A stretch of DNA of 64,000 nucleotides from Alphaproteobacteria bacterium (GTDB lineage Bacteria > Myxococcota_A > UBA796 > CAJQPC01), in assembly GCA_020632795.1 (NCBI GenBank), contig JACKEV010000013.1, positions 372,001-436,000 of the forward strand. The letters run 5' to 3'. This document shows positions 29,915 through 38,342 of this stretch, piece by piece. Made by a program: the position numbers and the translations under genes. Positions within the stretch are counted from its first letter, which is position 1, and the number at the start of each line of letters is the position of its first letter. The notes beneath the pieces are model-generated. The model saw nothing but the letters and a program-made list of their open reading frames with translations. It did not search any database and was not told the DNA's origin.

Positions 29915-31261
29915 TCAGTCGGACGGCAGGTTGTCCATGCAGTTGTGGTAGAGCACCGTGTCGTAGACGTCCCAGGGACCCGAGAGCCCGTGGGCGTCGA
30001 TGTAGGCCTCCGCGAAGTCCCAGAGGTTGTTCGTACCCTCGTCCGTGGAGCCCTGGTCCTCCAGCACCGCGCCGTTGTCCGTCAGGGTGGTGAAGCCGTC
30101 GACCTGGTAGCGCAGCGCGTCCATCATCTCCTCCAGGCTGCTGTCCAGCATGTCCGGCTGGTTGCTGCAGTTCCCCATATTGTAGCCGCCCTCGTTCCGG
30201 CTGTCGTACAGGTCCCAGAAGCTGCGCACCCAGTTCGCCGTGTCGTTCCAGTCGGCGTACCCCGTGCCGCTGTCGAGGGTGGGCTGGGTCTCGTAGTCCG
30301 TGGTGGTCCAGAGCGGCGCGACGGCGTTCTGCTCGTACTGGTAGGCCGTCCGGACGAAGTTCGCCCAGGCCTCGTTCTTCTCCCGCTGCCCGTCACTGTT
30401 GTAGTCGTAGGCCGTGGGCCCGATGTTCTCGTAGCTCCAGGCCATCAGGGCGTGCCCGAACTCGTGGAGGGGGGCGCCGCCGGTCACGTAGGCCTGGTTG
30501 GTGGAGCTGTAGCCCAGGATCACGTAGCCGGTGCCCAGCGAGGCGTTCGCGCCCACGAACTGGTCGCTGACGGCCACCACCGCGTAGTCCAGGTCCGTCA
30601 GGGGGTTGCCGCTGCTGTCCTCGTTGGGGCAGCCGTTGACCTTGCAGTAGTCGTGGTAGTCCTCGGCGTAGAGGTCGTCCTGACTGTAGAGGTAGTTGTA
30701 GTTGAGGTAGGTGGCGGCGACCATCTTGCCCAGGTCGCTGCTGACGTTGATGGACCGGGTCCCGCCGCTGCAGGAGCCCCCGAACAGGGGCTGGCTCGGG
30801 CAGGTGAACGTCCCGCTGTCCGCGTAGACCTCCTGGCGCTCGCTCTCGTCCCTGAGGTCCACCGAGGAGGTCGCGCTGGTCTCGAAGACCTGGAAGGACT
30901 TGCCGGGCATGCGGGGATAGCCGGCGAAGGTGGTGCGGATGCGCAGGTCCTTCAGCGGGCCGCTGTAGTGCTGCGGCACATCGATGACCAGCACCCCGTC
31001 CTCGTCGGTGAAGTCGTCCGCCACCGGGTAGCCGGCCCCGGCGCCGCTGATGACCTGCACGTAGGCGTTGGGCAGGGGCACCGCGGTGCCGGCGCCCTGG
31101 TGGCAGTAGCTCTCCGGCCGCCGATCGGCGTTCGTGCCGGATGTGGGCTCCTCGCACCAGGTGCGCCAGTCCGCCACCTGCACGGTGACCGTGAGCGTGT
31201 AGTTGCCCGCGAGGGCGGTCGAGCTGAAGAGAAGGCCGAGGACGGTGAGACTTGCGGACAT
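29915..31261 (-). CDS. Secreted HEFGH metalloprotease-like protein, copy 1
   Basis: A 448-residue exported protein. The signal peptide is MSASLTVLGLLFSSTALA; ATG 31261 has GGAGG seven bases upstream. Residues 20-130 are a beta-rich domain with a carboxypeptidase-regulatory flavour (VPLPNAYVQV, DGVLVIDVP). The zinc-binding motif HEFGH is at 266-270 in PLHEFGHALMAW, so this copy should be a catalytically competent metallopeptidase; the third ligand is not obvious. Six Cys in two clusters suggest disulfides. It belongs to a tandem duplication with the gene at 31,985-33,331 (offset 2,070 bp, nearly identical in most of its length). No known family could be assigned. Confidence 0.75.
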   Translation of the reverse strand: MSASLTVLGLLFSSTALAGNYTLTVTVQVADWRTWCEEPTSGTNADRRPESYCHQGAGTAVPLPNAYVQVISGAGAGYPVADDFTDEDGVLVIDVPQHYSGPLKDLRIRTTFAGYPRMPGKSFQVFETSATSSVDLRDESERQEVYADSGTFTCPSQPLFGGSCSGGTRSINVSSDLGKMVAATYLNYNYLYSQDDLYAEDYHDYCKVNGCPNEDSSGNPLTDLDYAVVAVSDQFVGANASLGTGYVILGYSSTNQAYVTGGAPLHEFGHALMAWSYENIGPTAYDYNSDGQREKNEAWANFVRTAYQYEQNAVAPLWTTTDYETQPTLDSGTGYADWNDTANWVRSFWDLYDSRNEGGYNMGNCSNQPDMLDSSLEEMMDALRYQVDGFTTLTDNGAVLEDQGSTDEGTNNLWDFAEAYIDAHGLSGPWDVYDTVLYHNCMDNLPSD

Positions 31262-31434
31262 ATCATGCCTCCAGGGTGCTCCGGCGCGGAGCCCCGACTG
31301 TGTGTTGAACGCGTCCACGCGACGCGTCGATCAGGAGCTTTTCATCCCCTGCCGGACCCCGCACCCCGTCGACGCGCTTCTTGTCAAGGTTCCCGAAGTC
31401 CTCCGGAGTTCCTTGCGGACTTCCGTCGATCGCC

Positions 31435-31678
31435 TCACGTGTTCGTGTCGTCTCCGGCCGCCAGGAAGAGACGCGCCACCGTCACCTCCTGGGCGATGGC
31501 CAGGCCTTGCCCCGGCCCGCCCCGCGACCGGGCCCCCTCCCCGCGGAAGTAGCGCTCCGAGAGCCTGGGCAGCTCGCCTCGCGCGGGACCGGGACCGTCG
31601 TCGCGCACCTCCACCCGCCAGCGCGCGCCCACCCGCAGGCAGCTCAAGGAAGAGGTTCGCCCGGGCGTGGGTCAAGCC
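31435..31678 (-). pseudogene. Truncated histidine-kinase C-terminus, duplication remnant
   Basis: This leftward fragment matches the last part of the histidine kinase at 33,505 onward: DDGPGPARGELPRLSERYFR (an ATP-binding segment), GGPGQGLAIAQEV and VTVARLFLAAGDD are all recognisable, and the stop is at the same relative place (offset 2,070). Internal deletions have removed the second Gly-Leu of the G2 box and about 17 residues after IAQEV. There is no start and no dimerisation domain. It is the left-behind end of the duplicated segment. Confidence 0.8.
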
Positions 31679-31682
31679 CGCC

Positions 31683-31902
31683 ACGACGTGCGCGTCGCCG
31701 CCCGGGCCATGCGGCAGATCCCCACGAGCTCGCTGAGGCCTCCGAGCGGGCCAGCCAGGTCGTCGAGCTCCGTGTGTTCGCGGGGCTGACGGCCCAGGAG
31801 ATCGCCGAAGTCCTGGGGGTGTCTCGGCGCACGGTGACGCTGGACTGGCGGTTCGCGCGGGCGTTTCTGGAGCAGCGGGTGAAGCGGGGCAGCGAGGGGT
31901 GA
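31683..31902 (+). pseudogene. Truncated ECF sigma-factor copy, duplication remnant
   Basis: The sequence DVRVAARAMRQI resumes the intact sigma gene at about 29,480, then loses roughly 110 bp, and continues with ASERASQVVELRVFAGLTAQ...SRRTVTLDWRFARAFLE to a stop corresponding to that of the intact gene. Region 2 is mostly missing and there is no start codon in frame with its own ribosome-binding site, so it is a decayed copy. It is joined directly to the histidine-kinase remnant, marking the duplication junction at about 31,680. Confidence 0.8.
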
Positions 31903-31984
31903 AGCGTCGGGGGATCGGGCTGGACGTCGGGGCGCTGGGGCAGGGAGGGGCTGGGGCGCAGAGGGCTCGCGCCCCAGCGAGCGC

Positions 31985-33331
31985 TCAGTCGGACGGCAGG
32001 TTGTCCATGCAGTTGTGGAGGAGCAGCGTGTCGTAGACGTCCCAGGGACCCGAGAGCCCGTGGGCGGCGATGTAGGCCTCCGCGAAGTCCCAGAGGTTGT
32101 TCGTGCCCTCGTCCGTGGAGCCCTGGTCCTCCAGCACCGCGCCGTTGTCCGTCAGGGTGGTGAAGCCGTCGACCTGGTAGCGCAGCGCGTCCATCATCTC
32201 CTCCAGGCTGCTGTCCAGCATGTCCGGCTGGTTGCTGCAATTCCCCATGTTGTAGCCGCCCTCGTTCCGGCTGTCGTACAGGTCCCAGAAGCTGCGCACC
32301 CAGTTCGCCGTGTTGGTCCAGTCGGCGTACCCCGTGCCGCTGTCCAGGGTGGGCTGGGTCTCGTAGTCCGTGGTGGTCCAGAGCGGCGCGACGGCGTCCT
32401 GCTCGTACTGGTAGACCGTCCGGACGAAGTTCGCCCAGGCCTGCAGCTGCTCCTTCTGCCCGTCGCTGTTGTAGTCGTAGGCCGTGGGCCAGATGTTCTC
32501 GTAGCTCCAGGCCATCAGGGCAGCCCCGAACTGGCGGAGGGCGGTGCCCCCGGTCACGTAGGCCTGGTTGGTGGAGCTGTAGCCCAGGAGCACGTAGCCG
32601 GTGCCCAGCGCGGTGCCCGCGCCCACGAACTGGTCGCTCACGGCCACCACCGCGTAGTCCAGGTCCGTCAGGGGGTTGCCGCTGCTGTCCTCGTTGGGGC
32701 AGCCGTTGACCTTGCAGTAGTCGTGGTAGTCCTCGACGTAGAGGTCGTCCTGGCTGTAGAGGTAGTTGTAGTCGAGGTAGGTGGCGGCGACCATCTTGCG
32801 CAGGTCGGTGCTGAGGTTGATGGTCTGGGTCCCCCCGTTGCAGGAGCCCCCGAACAGGGGCTGGCTCGGGCAGGTGAAGGTCCCGCTGTCCGCGTAGACC
32901 TCCGCGCGCTCGCTCTCGTCCTTGAGGTCCGTCGCGGTGGTCGCGTCGCTATCGAAGACCTGGAAGGACGCGCCCGGCGAGCGGGGATAGCCGACGAAGG
33001 TGGTGCGGATGCGCAGGTCCTTCAGCGGGCCGCTGTAGTACTGCGGCACATCGATGACCAGCACCCCGTCCTCGTCGGTGACGTCGTCCGCCACCGCGTA
33101 GCCGGCCCCGGCGCCGCTGATGACCTGCACGTAGGCGTTGGGCAGGGGCACCACGGTGCCGGCGCCCTGGTGGCAGTAGCTCTCCGGTCGCCGATCGGAG
33201 TTCGTGCCGGATGTGGGCTCCTCGCACCAGGTGCGCCAGTCCGGCACCTGCACGGTGACCGTGAGCGTGTAGTTGCCCGCGAGGGCGGTCGAGCTGAAGA
33301 GAAGGCCGAGGACGGTGAGACTTGCGGACAT
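31985..33331 (-). CDS. Secreted metalloprotease homologue, copy 2, active-site motif lost
   Basis: A 448-residue paralogue of the gene at 29,915-31,261 with the same signal peptide, Cys pattern and length. The zinc site HEFGH is replaced by RQFGA at residues 266-270 (in TALRQFGAALMAW), so both His ligands and the catalytic Glu are gone. Outside this block the two proteins are nearly identical and this frame is fully intact, which argues against simple decay. It is probably a pseudoenzyme that keeps a binding or structural role. Upstream sequence, including the GGAGG ribosome-binding site, is duplicated too, so expression should resemble copy 1. Confidence 0.78.
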   Translation of the reverse strand: MSASLTVLGLLFSSTALAGNYTLTVTVQVPDWRTWCEEPTSGTNSDRRPESYCHQGAGTVVPLPNAYVQVISGAGAGYAVADDVTDEDGVLVIDVPQYYSGPLKDLRIRTTFVGYPRSPGASFQVFDSDATTATDLKDESERAEVYADSGTFTCPSQPLFGGSCNGGTQTINLSTDLRKMVAATYLDYNYLYSQDDLYVEDYHDYCKVNGCPNEDSSGNPLTDLDYAVVAVSDQFVGAGTALGTGYVLLGYSSTNQAYVTGGTALRQFGAALMAWSYENIWPTAYDYNSDGQKEQLQAWANFVRTVYQYEQDAVAPLWTTTDYETQPTLDSGTGYADWTNTANWVRSFWDLYDSRNEGGYNMGNCSNQPDMLDSSLEEMMDALRYQVDGFTTLTDNGAVLEDQGSTDEGTNNLWDFAEAYIAAHGLSGPWDVYDTLLLHNCMDNLPSD

Positions 33332-33504
33332 ATCATGCCTCCAGGGTGCTCCGGCGCGGAGCCCCGACTGTGTGTTGAACGCATCCACGCGATGCGTCGA
33401 TCAGGAGCTTTTCATCCCCCGTCCGGCCCCGCACCCCTGCGATGCGCTTCTTTTCAAGGTTCCCGAAGTCCTCCGGAGTTCCTTGCGGACTTCCGTCGAT
33501 CGCC

Positions 33505-34839
33505 TCACGTGTTCGTGTCGTCTCCAGCCGCCAGGAAGAGACGCGCCACCGTCACGTCCCCCTCGCGCACCAGGTCGAGCTGCCCCCCGTGTCGCTGCGC
33601 CACCTCCTGGGCGATGGCCAGGCCCAGGCCTTGCCCCGGCCCGCCCCGCGACCGGGCCCCCTCCCCGCGGAAGTAGCGCTCCGAGAGCCTGGGCAGCTCG
33701 CCTCGCGCGGGACCGGGACCGTCGTCGCGCACCTCCACCCGCCAGCGCGCGCCCACCCGCAGGCAGCTCAAGGAGAGGTTCGCCCGGGCGTGGGTCAGGC
33801 CGTTCTGCACCAGGTTGCTGATGGCCTGCTCCACGGCGGTGGAGTCGCCGACCAGCACGGCGGGCGGGGGCGGCGCGGCGACGTGCAGCGCCAGGCCGCG
33901 GCGCTCGGCGAGCAGGCGGAAGCGGTCGGCGATGCGGCCGAGCAGCTCGCTGAGGTCGATGGGGTGGCGGGACAGGGGCCAGGTCGTGCTGCGCAGGTGC
34001 ATCAGCACGCGCACGTTGCTGGTCAGCGCGTTGAGGTAGGCCAGCTCGGAGAGCGCGAGGTCCAGATCCTGGGACGGGCCCTGGCGCGCCATGCGCTCCA
34101 GGGTGAGCTTGAGGGTGGTCATGGGCACCCTCACGTCATGGGCCAGGTTGGCGGTGACCTCGCGGATCATGCGCTCCCGGGCCTCGAGGTGGGCGAGGCG
34201 CTCCCGGGCGGTGCCCGCCGCGGAGTTGAAGGCCCGGGCCAGGGCCATCAGCTCGTCGTCGCGGCCCTCCAGGGGCAGCGCGCCCTGGAAGTCCGCGCGC
34301 TGGATGGTCCCGGTCTGCACCGCCATGGTGCGGATGCGCCGGACCAGCGGGCCGACCACCCAGGCCCAGATGGCCAGGGCCAGGACCACGCCGATGCCAA
34401 ACCGAGCCACGACCAGCACGCCCAGGGTGAGGTGCTCGATGCCCATCCAGCGCTCCTGGAAGACCAGGAAGTCCCGGCAGGCGCCCCGGCGCGTGCTGCG
34501 GTACACCGCCGCCCAGGGGTGCCCCGGCGCGGACACCTCCAGGAACTGTCCGGGCTGCTCCGGCCTGCTCGACACCTGCCGCAGGGGGGCCGCCGGGTTG
34601 GGCAAGCGGCCGTCGGGGCCCACCACGTAGACCTCGCCCAGCCCCCGGTCGGGCCGCCCCCAGCGCTCCGGCGCCGCCTCACACACGTCCAGCTCGCCCA
34701 GGTCCTCCAGCTCCCGCAGCCAGGTGCTGAAGTGCGTCTCCCGGACCGCGTGGATGGCGACGTGGTTCAGCGAGAAGAAGGCCACGCCGTGCAGCACCAA
34801 CAGCAGCAGCATGGCCAGCAGCAGGCGCCGCCCCAGCAC
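33505..34839 (-). CDS. Sensor histidine kinase
   Basis: A 444-residue inner-membrane kinase. Two membrane segments (about 5-24 and 143-163) bracket a periplasmic sensor loop of about 115 residues that contains only a few Cys and no recognised domain. A HAMP-like linker follows, then the H-box NLAHDVRVPMTTLKL with the phospho-accepting His, the N-box SNLVQNGLTHA, and G-boxes RDDGPGPARG and GQGLGLAIA. The GTG start lies one base after the response-regulator stop, so the pair is translationally coupled. The C-terminal end was duplicated at 31,435-31,678. It probably signals envelope state; the ligand is unknown. Confidence 0.88.
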   Translation of the reverse strand: MLGRRLLLAMLLLLVLHGVAFFSLNHVAIHAVRETHFSTWLRELEDLGELDVCEAAPERWGRPDRGLGEVYVVGPDGRLPNPAAPLRQVSSRPEQPGQFLEVSAPGHPWAAVYRSTRRGACRDFLVFQERWMGIEHLTLGVLVVARFGIGVVLALAIWAWVVGPLVRRIRTMAVQTGTIQRADFQGALPLEGRDDELMALARAFNSAAGTARERLAHLEARERMIREVTANLAHDVRVPMTTLKLTLERMARQGPSQDLDLALSELAYLNALTSNVRVLMHLRSTTWPLSRHPIDLSELLGRIADRFRLLAERRGLALHVAAPPPPAVLVGDSTAVEQAISNLVQNGLTHARANLSLSCLRVGARWRVEVRDDGPGPARGELPRLSERYFRGEGARSRGGPGQGLGLAIAQEVAQRHGGQLDLVREGDVTVARLFLAAGDDTNT

Positions 34840-34840
34840 C

Positions 34841-35515
<675 letters not shown>

Positions 35516-35851
35516 GGACACCTCAGTCCTCTTACACCTGCTCTGACCCGGGCCAGCATACACGAGCGGACCGCCAGGCCTCGTCTCCTTCGCGGAGCCT
35601 GTCCCGTGCCGAGGTCGAGCGCTTCATGGTCGCCAGCGGGGCCGGGGGGGGCGTAGCCTGCCCGACCCCGGCCACCGGCCCCTGCCCCTCACAAAGCCCG
35701 ACAGGCCGCGACATTCGCGCGACAACGAGCCTCATACCTTGTGGTGGAGCCCCACCCTGGGAGATCGTCCCGACCGGTGGTCGCAGCCAGACACCCTCCG
35801 CCCCCTCGGGGGCGCTCAACCGGCCCCGCCCCTGGGGCGCCAGGAGACAGC
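35516..35851. other. Divergent promoter spacer, no gene seen
   Basis: This 336-bp stretch lies between the leftward two-component operon and a rightward lipoprotein gene. Open frames here have no start signal or domain. It presumably carries both promoters. AGGAG at its right end is the ribosome-binding site of the lipoprotein gene. Confidence 0.4.
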
Positions 35852-36268
35852 ATGTCCCGAACCTCTCTCTTCCTCGCGCTGGTCCTCTCCGTCGGCTGCG
35901 CAGCTGAGGAGCCCGCCGCGCCGTCCACCCCGCCCGCTGCGAAGACGGCGCCCGTGGAGACGAAGACCCCCTGCGACCAGGCACGCGCGGCCGGCAAGGA
36001 TGGCGAGCTCAAGGTCGGCCAGGGCGGCGTCGGACAGTGCGTGCTGACCTATGAGGGGCCCCGCGGACCGGTGATGGAGAACCACGCGTCCATCGCGGCG
36101 GACCTTCGACGGCAGGGCTACGCTGAAGACCTGGGCATGGCCGCGGACGGCCCCGAGGGCAGCCACGCGGTCTTCACCAAGGGGGAGAAGCGCTGCACCC
36201 TCGACCTGACCTTCGGCGGCCCCGAGGCGGACGCGCGCAGCGCGGCGGAGCTGATCTGCCCGGACTGA
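35852..36268 (+). CDS. Small lipoprotein of unknown function
   Basis: A 138-residue protein. MSRTSLFLALVLSVGCAAE is a lipoprotein signal peptide (lipobox SVGC), followed by a Pro/Ala-rich linker of about 25 residues and a compact domain with four Cys (CDQARAAG, GQCVLTYEG, KRCTLDLTFGG, LICPD) that probably form two disulfides. AGGAG lies seven bases before ATG 35852. No family is recognised. It stands alone; a hairpin repeat follows at 36,352. Confidence 0.75.
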   Translation: MSRTSLFLALVLSVGCAAEEPAAPSTPPAAKTAPVETKTPCDQARAAGKDGELKVGQGGVGQCVLTYEGPRGPVMENHASIAADLRRQGYAEDLGMAADGPEGSHAVFTKGEKRCTLDLTFGGPEADARSAAELICPD

Positions 36269-36351
36269 GCGCCACCCCAGCGACGACGCCCCGGTAGGAG
36301 CACGACGACGGGAGCGGAGCGAGTCTCTGGTGAGGGCGGCTTCCTGTCTCG

Positions 36352-36410
36352 CCCCGACCATCAAGAAAGCCCTCCCTGCCGTCGCCGAAGGATTTTTTTG
36401 GATGTTCGGG
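36352..36410. repeat. Dispersed hairpin, copy 1 (terminator-like)
   Basis: The left arm CCCCGACCATCAAGAAAGCC and a right arm ending in GGATGTTCGGG form a long imperfect stem followed by, and including, a run of seven T. The left arm is shared with the hairpin at 39,693-39,746. It follows the small lipoprotein gene and could terminate it. See the matching repeat for comparison. Confidence 0.5.
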
Positions 36411-36515
36411 CCTATTGGATGATTGTCGAACATTCTGGGTGGCGGGCATCGGGCTGACGATGGAGGCTGCGCGTTGCGGTGGCGTCAGGGCTGCCTCAGA
36501 GGATAGAATCAACAT

Positions 36516-36758
36516 ATGAGTCAAGCGGAAGCCATCCTCAAGGAAGCGATGACCCTGTCTGAGGCCGAGCGGGCTGAGCTGGCTCATCGTTTGTTCGACA
36601 GCTTGGAGCCCGAGCCCGCTCCGAACGAAGTCGAAGAGGCCTGGGCGTCCGAAGTAGCGAGCAGGGTTGAGGAGATCCGCCGAGGAGAGGTGGAGACGGT
36701 TCCGTGGCGGGAAGCCATCGAGGAGTCGCGCGCCTTCCTGCGCGCTCGACGTGCTTGA
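36516..36758 (+). CDS. Antitoxin of ParE/RelE-type module (addiction module component family)
   Basis: An 80-residue antitoxin. The N-terminal MTLSEAERAELAHRLFDSLE stretch is the signature of the putative addiction-module component family (TIGR02574), with an acidic C-terminal helix that would cover the toxin. Its end overlaps the toxin start by eight bases. The upstream 140 bp includes an AT-richer stretch likely to hold the promoter and operator, but no perfect palindrome stands out. Confidence 0.85.
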   Translation: MSQAEAILKEAMTLSEAERAELAHRLFDSLEPEPAPNEVEEAWASEVASRVEEIRRGEVETVPWREAIEESRAFLRARRA

Positions 36759-37059
36759 GTTTCATCCGGCGGCCTCGCGCGAGCAGCGCTTGACGGCGGC
36801 CTGGTACGATGACGCTCGCATTGGGATGGGTGACCGCTTCCTCTCGGACCTCGTCGACGCGATTGAGCTGGTGGAGCAGTTTCCTGAAGCTGGGGGACCC
36901 TGGCTGCTCGGCATGCTGCCCGATGGAATCCGAAGGGTGCGGCTCAAGCGCTTCCCCTACCTCCTCGTCTATGTGACCGACCCTCGACTCGTGGCAGTCG
37001 CCATCGCTCACGAGCGCCGGGAGCCAGGGTATTGGTTGCCACGATTGCGAGAGCTTTGA
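36751..37059 (+). CDS. RelE/ParE-family toxin
   Basis: A 102-residue toxin of the RelE/ParE superfamily. The typical pattern is present: LEFHPAASREQRLTAAWYDD, a central GDRFLSDLVDAIELVEQFP helix, RRVRLKRFPYLLVYV and the terminal VAIAHERREPGYW with the conserved His/Arg and R-x-P-x-Y/W ending. The GTG start at 36751 overlaps the antitoxin by eight bases. ParE-type proteins poison gyrase and RelE-type cleave mRNA; the HxRRxPxYW ending is more common in the ParE-like branch. The module looks intact. Confidence 0.87.
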   Translation: MLEFHPAASREQRLTAAWYDDARIGMGDRFLSDLVDAIELVEQFPEAGGPWLLGMLPDGIRRVRLKRFPYLLVYVTDPRLVAVAIAHERREPGYWLPRLREL

Positions 37060-37484
37060 GGCGATCGGAAGGCGTGATGGTCGCCAAGAGGCCGCTGCTC
37101 GGGTCAACTTCCCCTCTGCGAGTTCGAAACGTCTGGGGTCCGTTGCTCCGCCGGCCACCGCGTCTTGAGCGAGTCGGTCTCCATGACCAGGGCGCCCCGC
37201 ACCCGCGTTCGGGCGTGGGCCGCCGCCTCGTTCAGCAGGTTGTAGTCGGGCCTGTCCTGATGGCTCCGCGATCCCGACAGTCTGTTGGCCGAGGCAAGCC
37301 CCAGCTCTGCACACCTGGACATCAGGCCAAGCCTGATTGTAGCACGAATAGGCTGGGGTCCCGGTGGCGAGGCAGGCCGCGTGACTTGCATTCAGGCGTT
37401 GCTCCTGGGCAAGGGTGAAGGGTCGCCCCGAGAACGGCCCCACCGCAGGGCGTGACGCCGACGCCCGACCAGAACAGACCGGGG
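37060..37484. other. Intergenic stretch, possible gene remnants only
   Basis: This 425-bp gap follows the toxin gene. A leftward open frame (37,104-37,391) has fairly normal composition but no start signal, no domain and no neighbour linkage, so it may be a fragment of an old insertion. I see no tRNA, hairpin or complete gene. Confidence 0.35.
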
Positions 37485-37856
37485 TCACGCGCCGCTCAAT
37501 GCGACCCAGACGAGCGCCCCGGCGAGGAGCACCTCGGCGGTCACCGAGATGAGCACGCGACGTTGCACCCGCCCGACCACCAACTCGAAGATCCCGAGAG
37601 CGGCCAACGCCGCGCTCGCCGCCCCGATCCCCAGGCACAACGCCGTGCGAAGCTCGGACGGTTCCGCTGTACGACCGAGGAAGAACGCGCCGGCCAGGCC
37701 GAGGTAGAGCGCGCCGAGTCGACGACATACGATCAGCGCGCCCTGCGTCGGTTCGATCGCCCACTCCTCGAGAATGGACGCGCCGGCGAAGATGAAACGA
37801 AGGCCGAGCACGCTGCCGGCGAGGGTCATCACACAGGCGATCATCTGAAACGTCAT
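37485..37856 (-). CDS. Small integral membrane protein, four helices
   Basis: A 123-residue protein with four hydrophobic segments (about 3-22, 41-60, 70-92, 98-120) and no recognised family motif. ATG 37856 is preferred; the sequence upstream is not conserved in character. It follows the DoxX-like gene by 13 bp on the same strand, so the two probably form an operon facing an AraC-family regulator. The function is unknown; DUF4345-type or DoxX-associated membrane proteins are possible alternatives. Confidence 0.65.
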   Translation of the reverse strand: MTFQMIACVMTLAGSVLGLRFIFAGASILEEWAIEPTQGALIVCRRLGALYLGLAGAFFLGRTAEPSELRTALCLGIGAASAALAALGIFELVVGRVQRRVLISVTAEVLLAGALVWVALSGA

Positions 37857-37869
37857 CGCGACCTCCTCT

Positions 37870-38229
37870 TCAGAGCCCGGAGAAGCGCCCGATCGCGATG
37901 AACACGCCGAGGGCAGCAAGGACGAGGGGTGCCCCGACGGGCTCCTTGAGGTCGAGGTGCGTCTTGACCGCCCCCGCCATCAGGAGGGTGAGACACACGG
38001 CAGCGATGGGGGTCAGCATCGGCACGATACCCGTCACCCACGGAAGGAGGAGCCCGATGCCGCCGAGGACCTCCGCGAGCCCAAGCAGCCGTACATGGCC
38101 GTCGGTCCACGTGCGTGCCCAGTGCATCCGTTCCATGAGCTTGACGCGCGGCACGGCGAGCTTGATGCCGCCCGCTCCGACCATTGCGAACGCAAGAAGG
38201 CCGGAGGCAATCCAGAGTGCAAGTTGCAT
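37870..38229 (-). CDS. DoxX-like membrane protein
   Basis: A 119-residue membrane protein of the DoxX/DUF4267-like type. It has four predicted helices, and the conserved LLAFAMVGAGGIKLAVP and LLGLAEVLGGIGLLLP segments (G-x-x-K-L and E-x-x-G-x-x-G-L) are typical of DoxX-like proteins. ATG 38229 begins directly before the first helix. Many such proteins are induced together with an AraC or MarR regulator, matching the divergent AraC gene 113 bp away. Biochemical role unclear. Confidence 0.8.
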   Translation of the reverse strand: MQLALWIASGLLAFAMVGAGGIKLAVPRVKLMERMHWARTWTDGHVRLLGLAEVLGGIGLLLPWVTGIVPMLTPIAAVCLTLLMAGAVKTHLDLKEPVGAPLVLAALGVFIAIGRFSGL

Positions 38230-38342
38230 GAGAGCCTTCCCTTCCCCGCGGTGGGGTCCATCGGTGACGGGTGCAAGGTAGACCCCAGAGGCCACCCGCA
38301 CCATAATCTGAAGCACCGATTACTTGATGTAGAGTCCAGCAC

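Noticed and set aside
29945..33676. Two long rightward Val/Gly/Arg-rich frames antisense to the protease copies
   Set aside because: They appear in both copies because the DNA is duplicated, and have shadow composition.
37104..37391. A 95-residue leftward frame after the ParE-type toxin
   Set aside because: Composition is fairly natural, but there is no start signal or recognisable family; could be a remnant.
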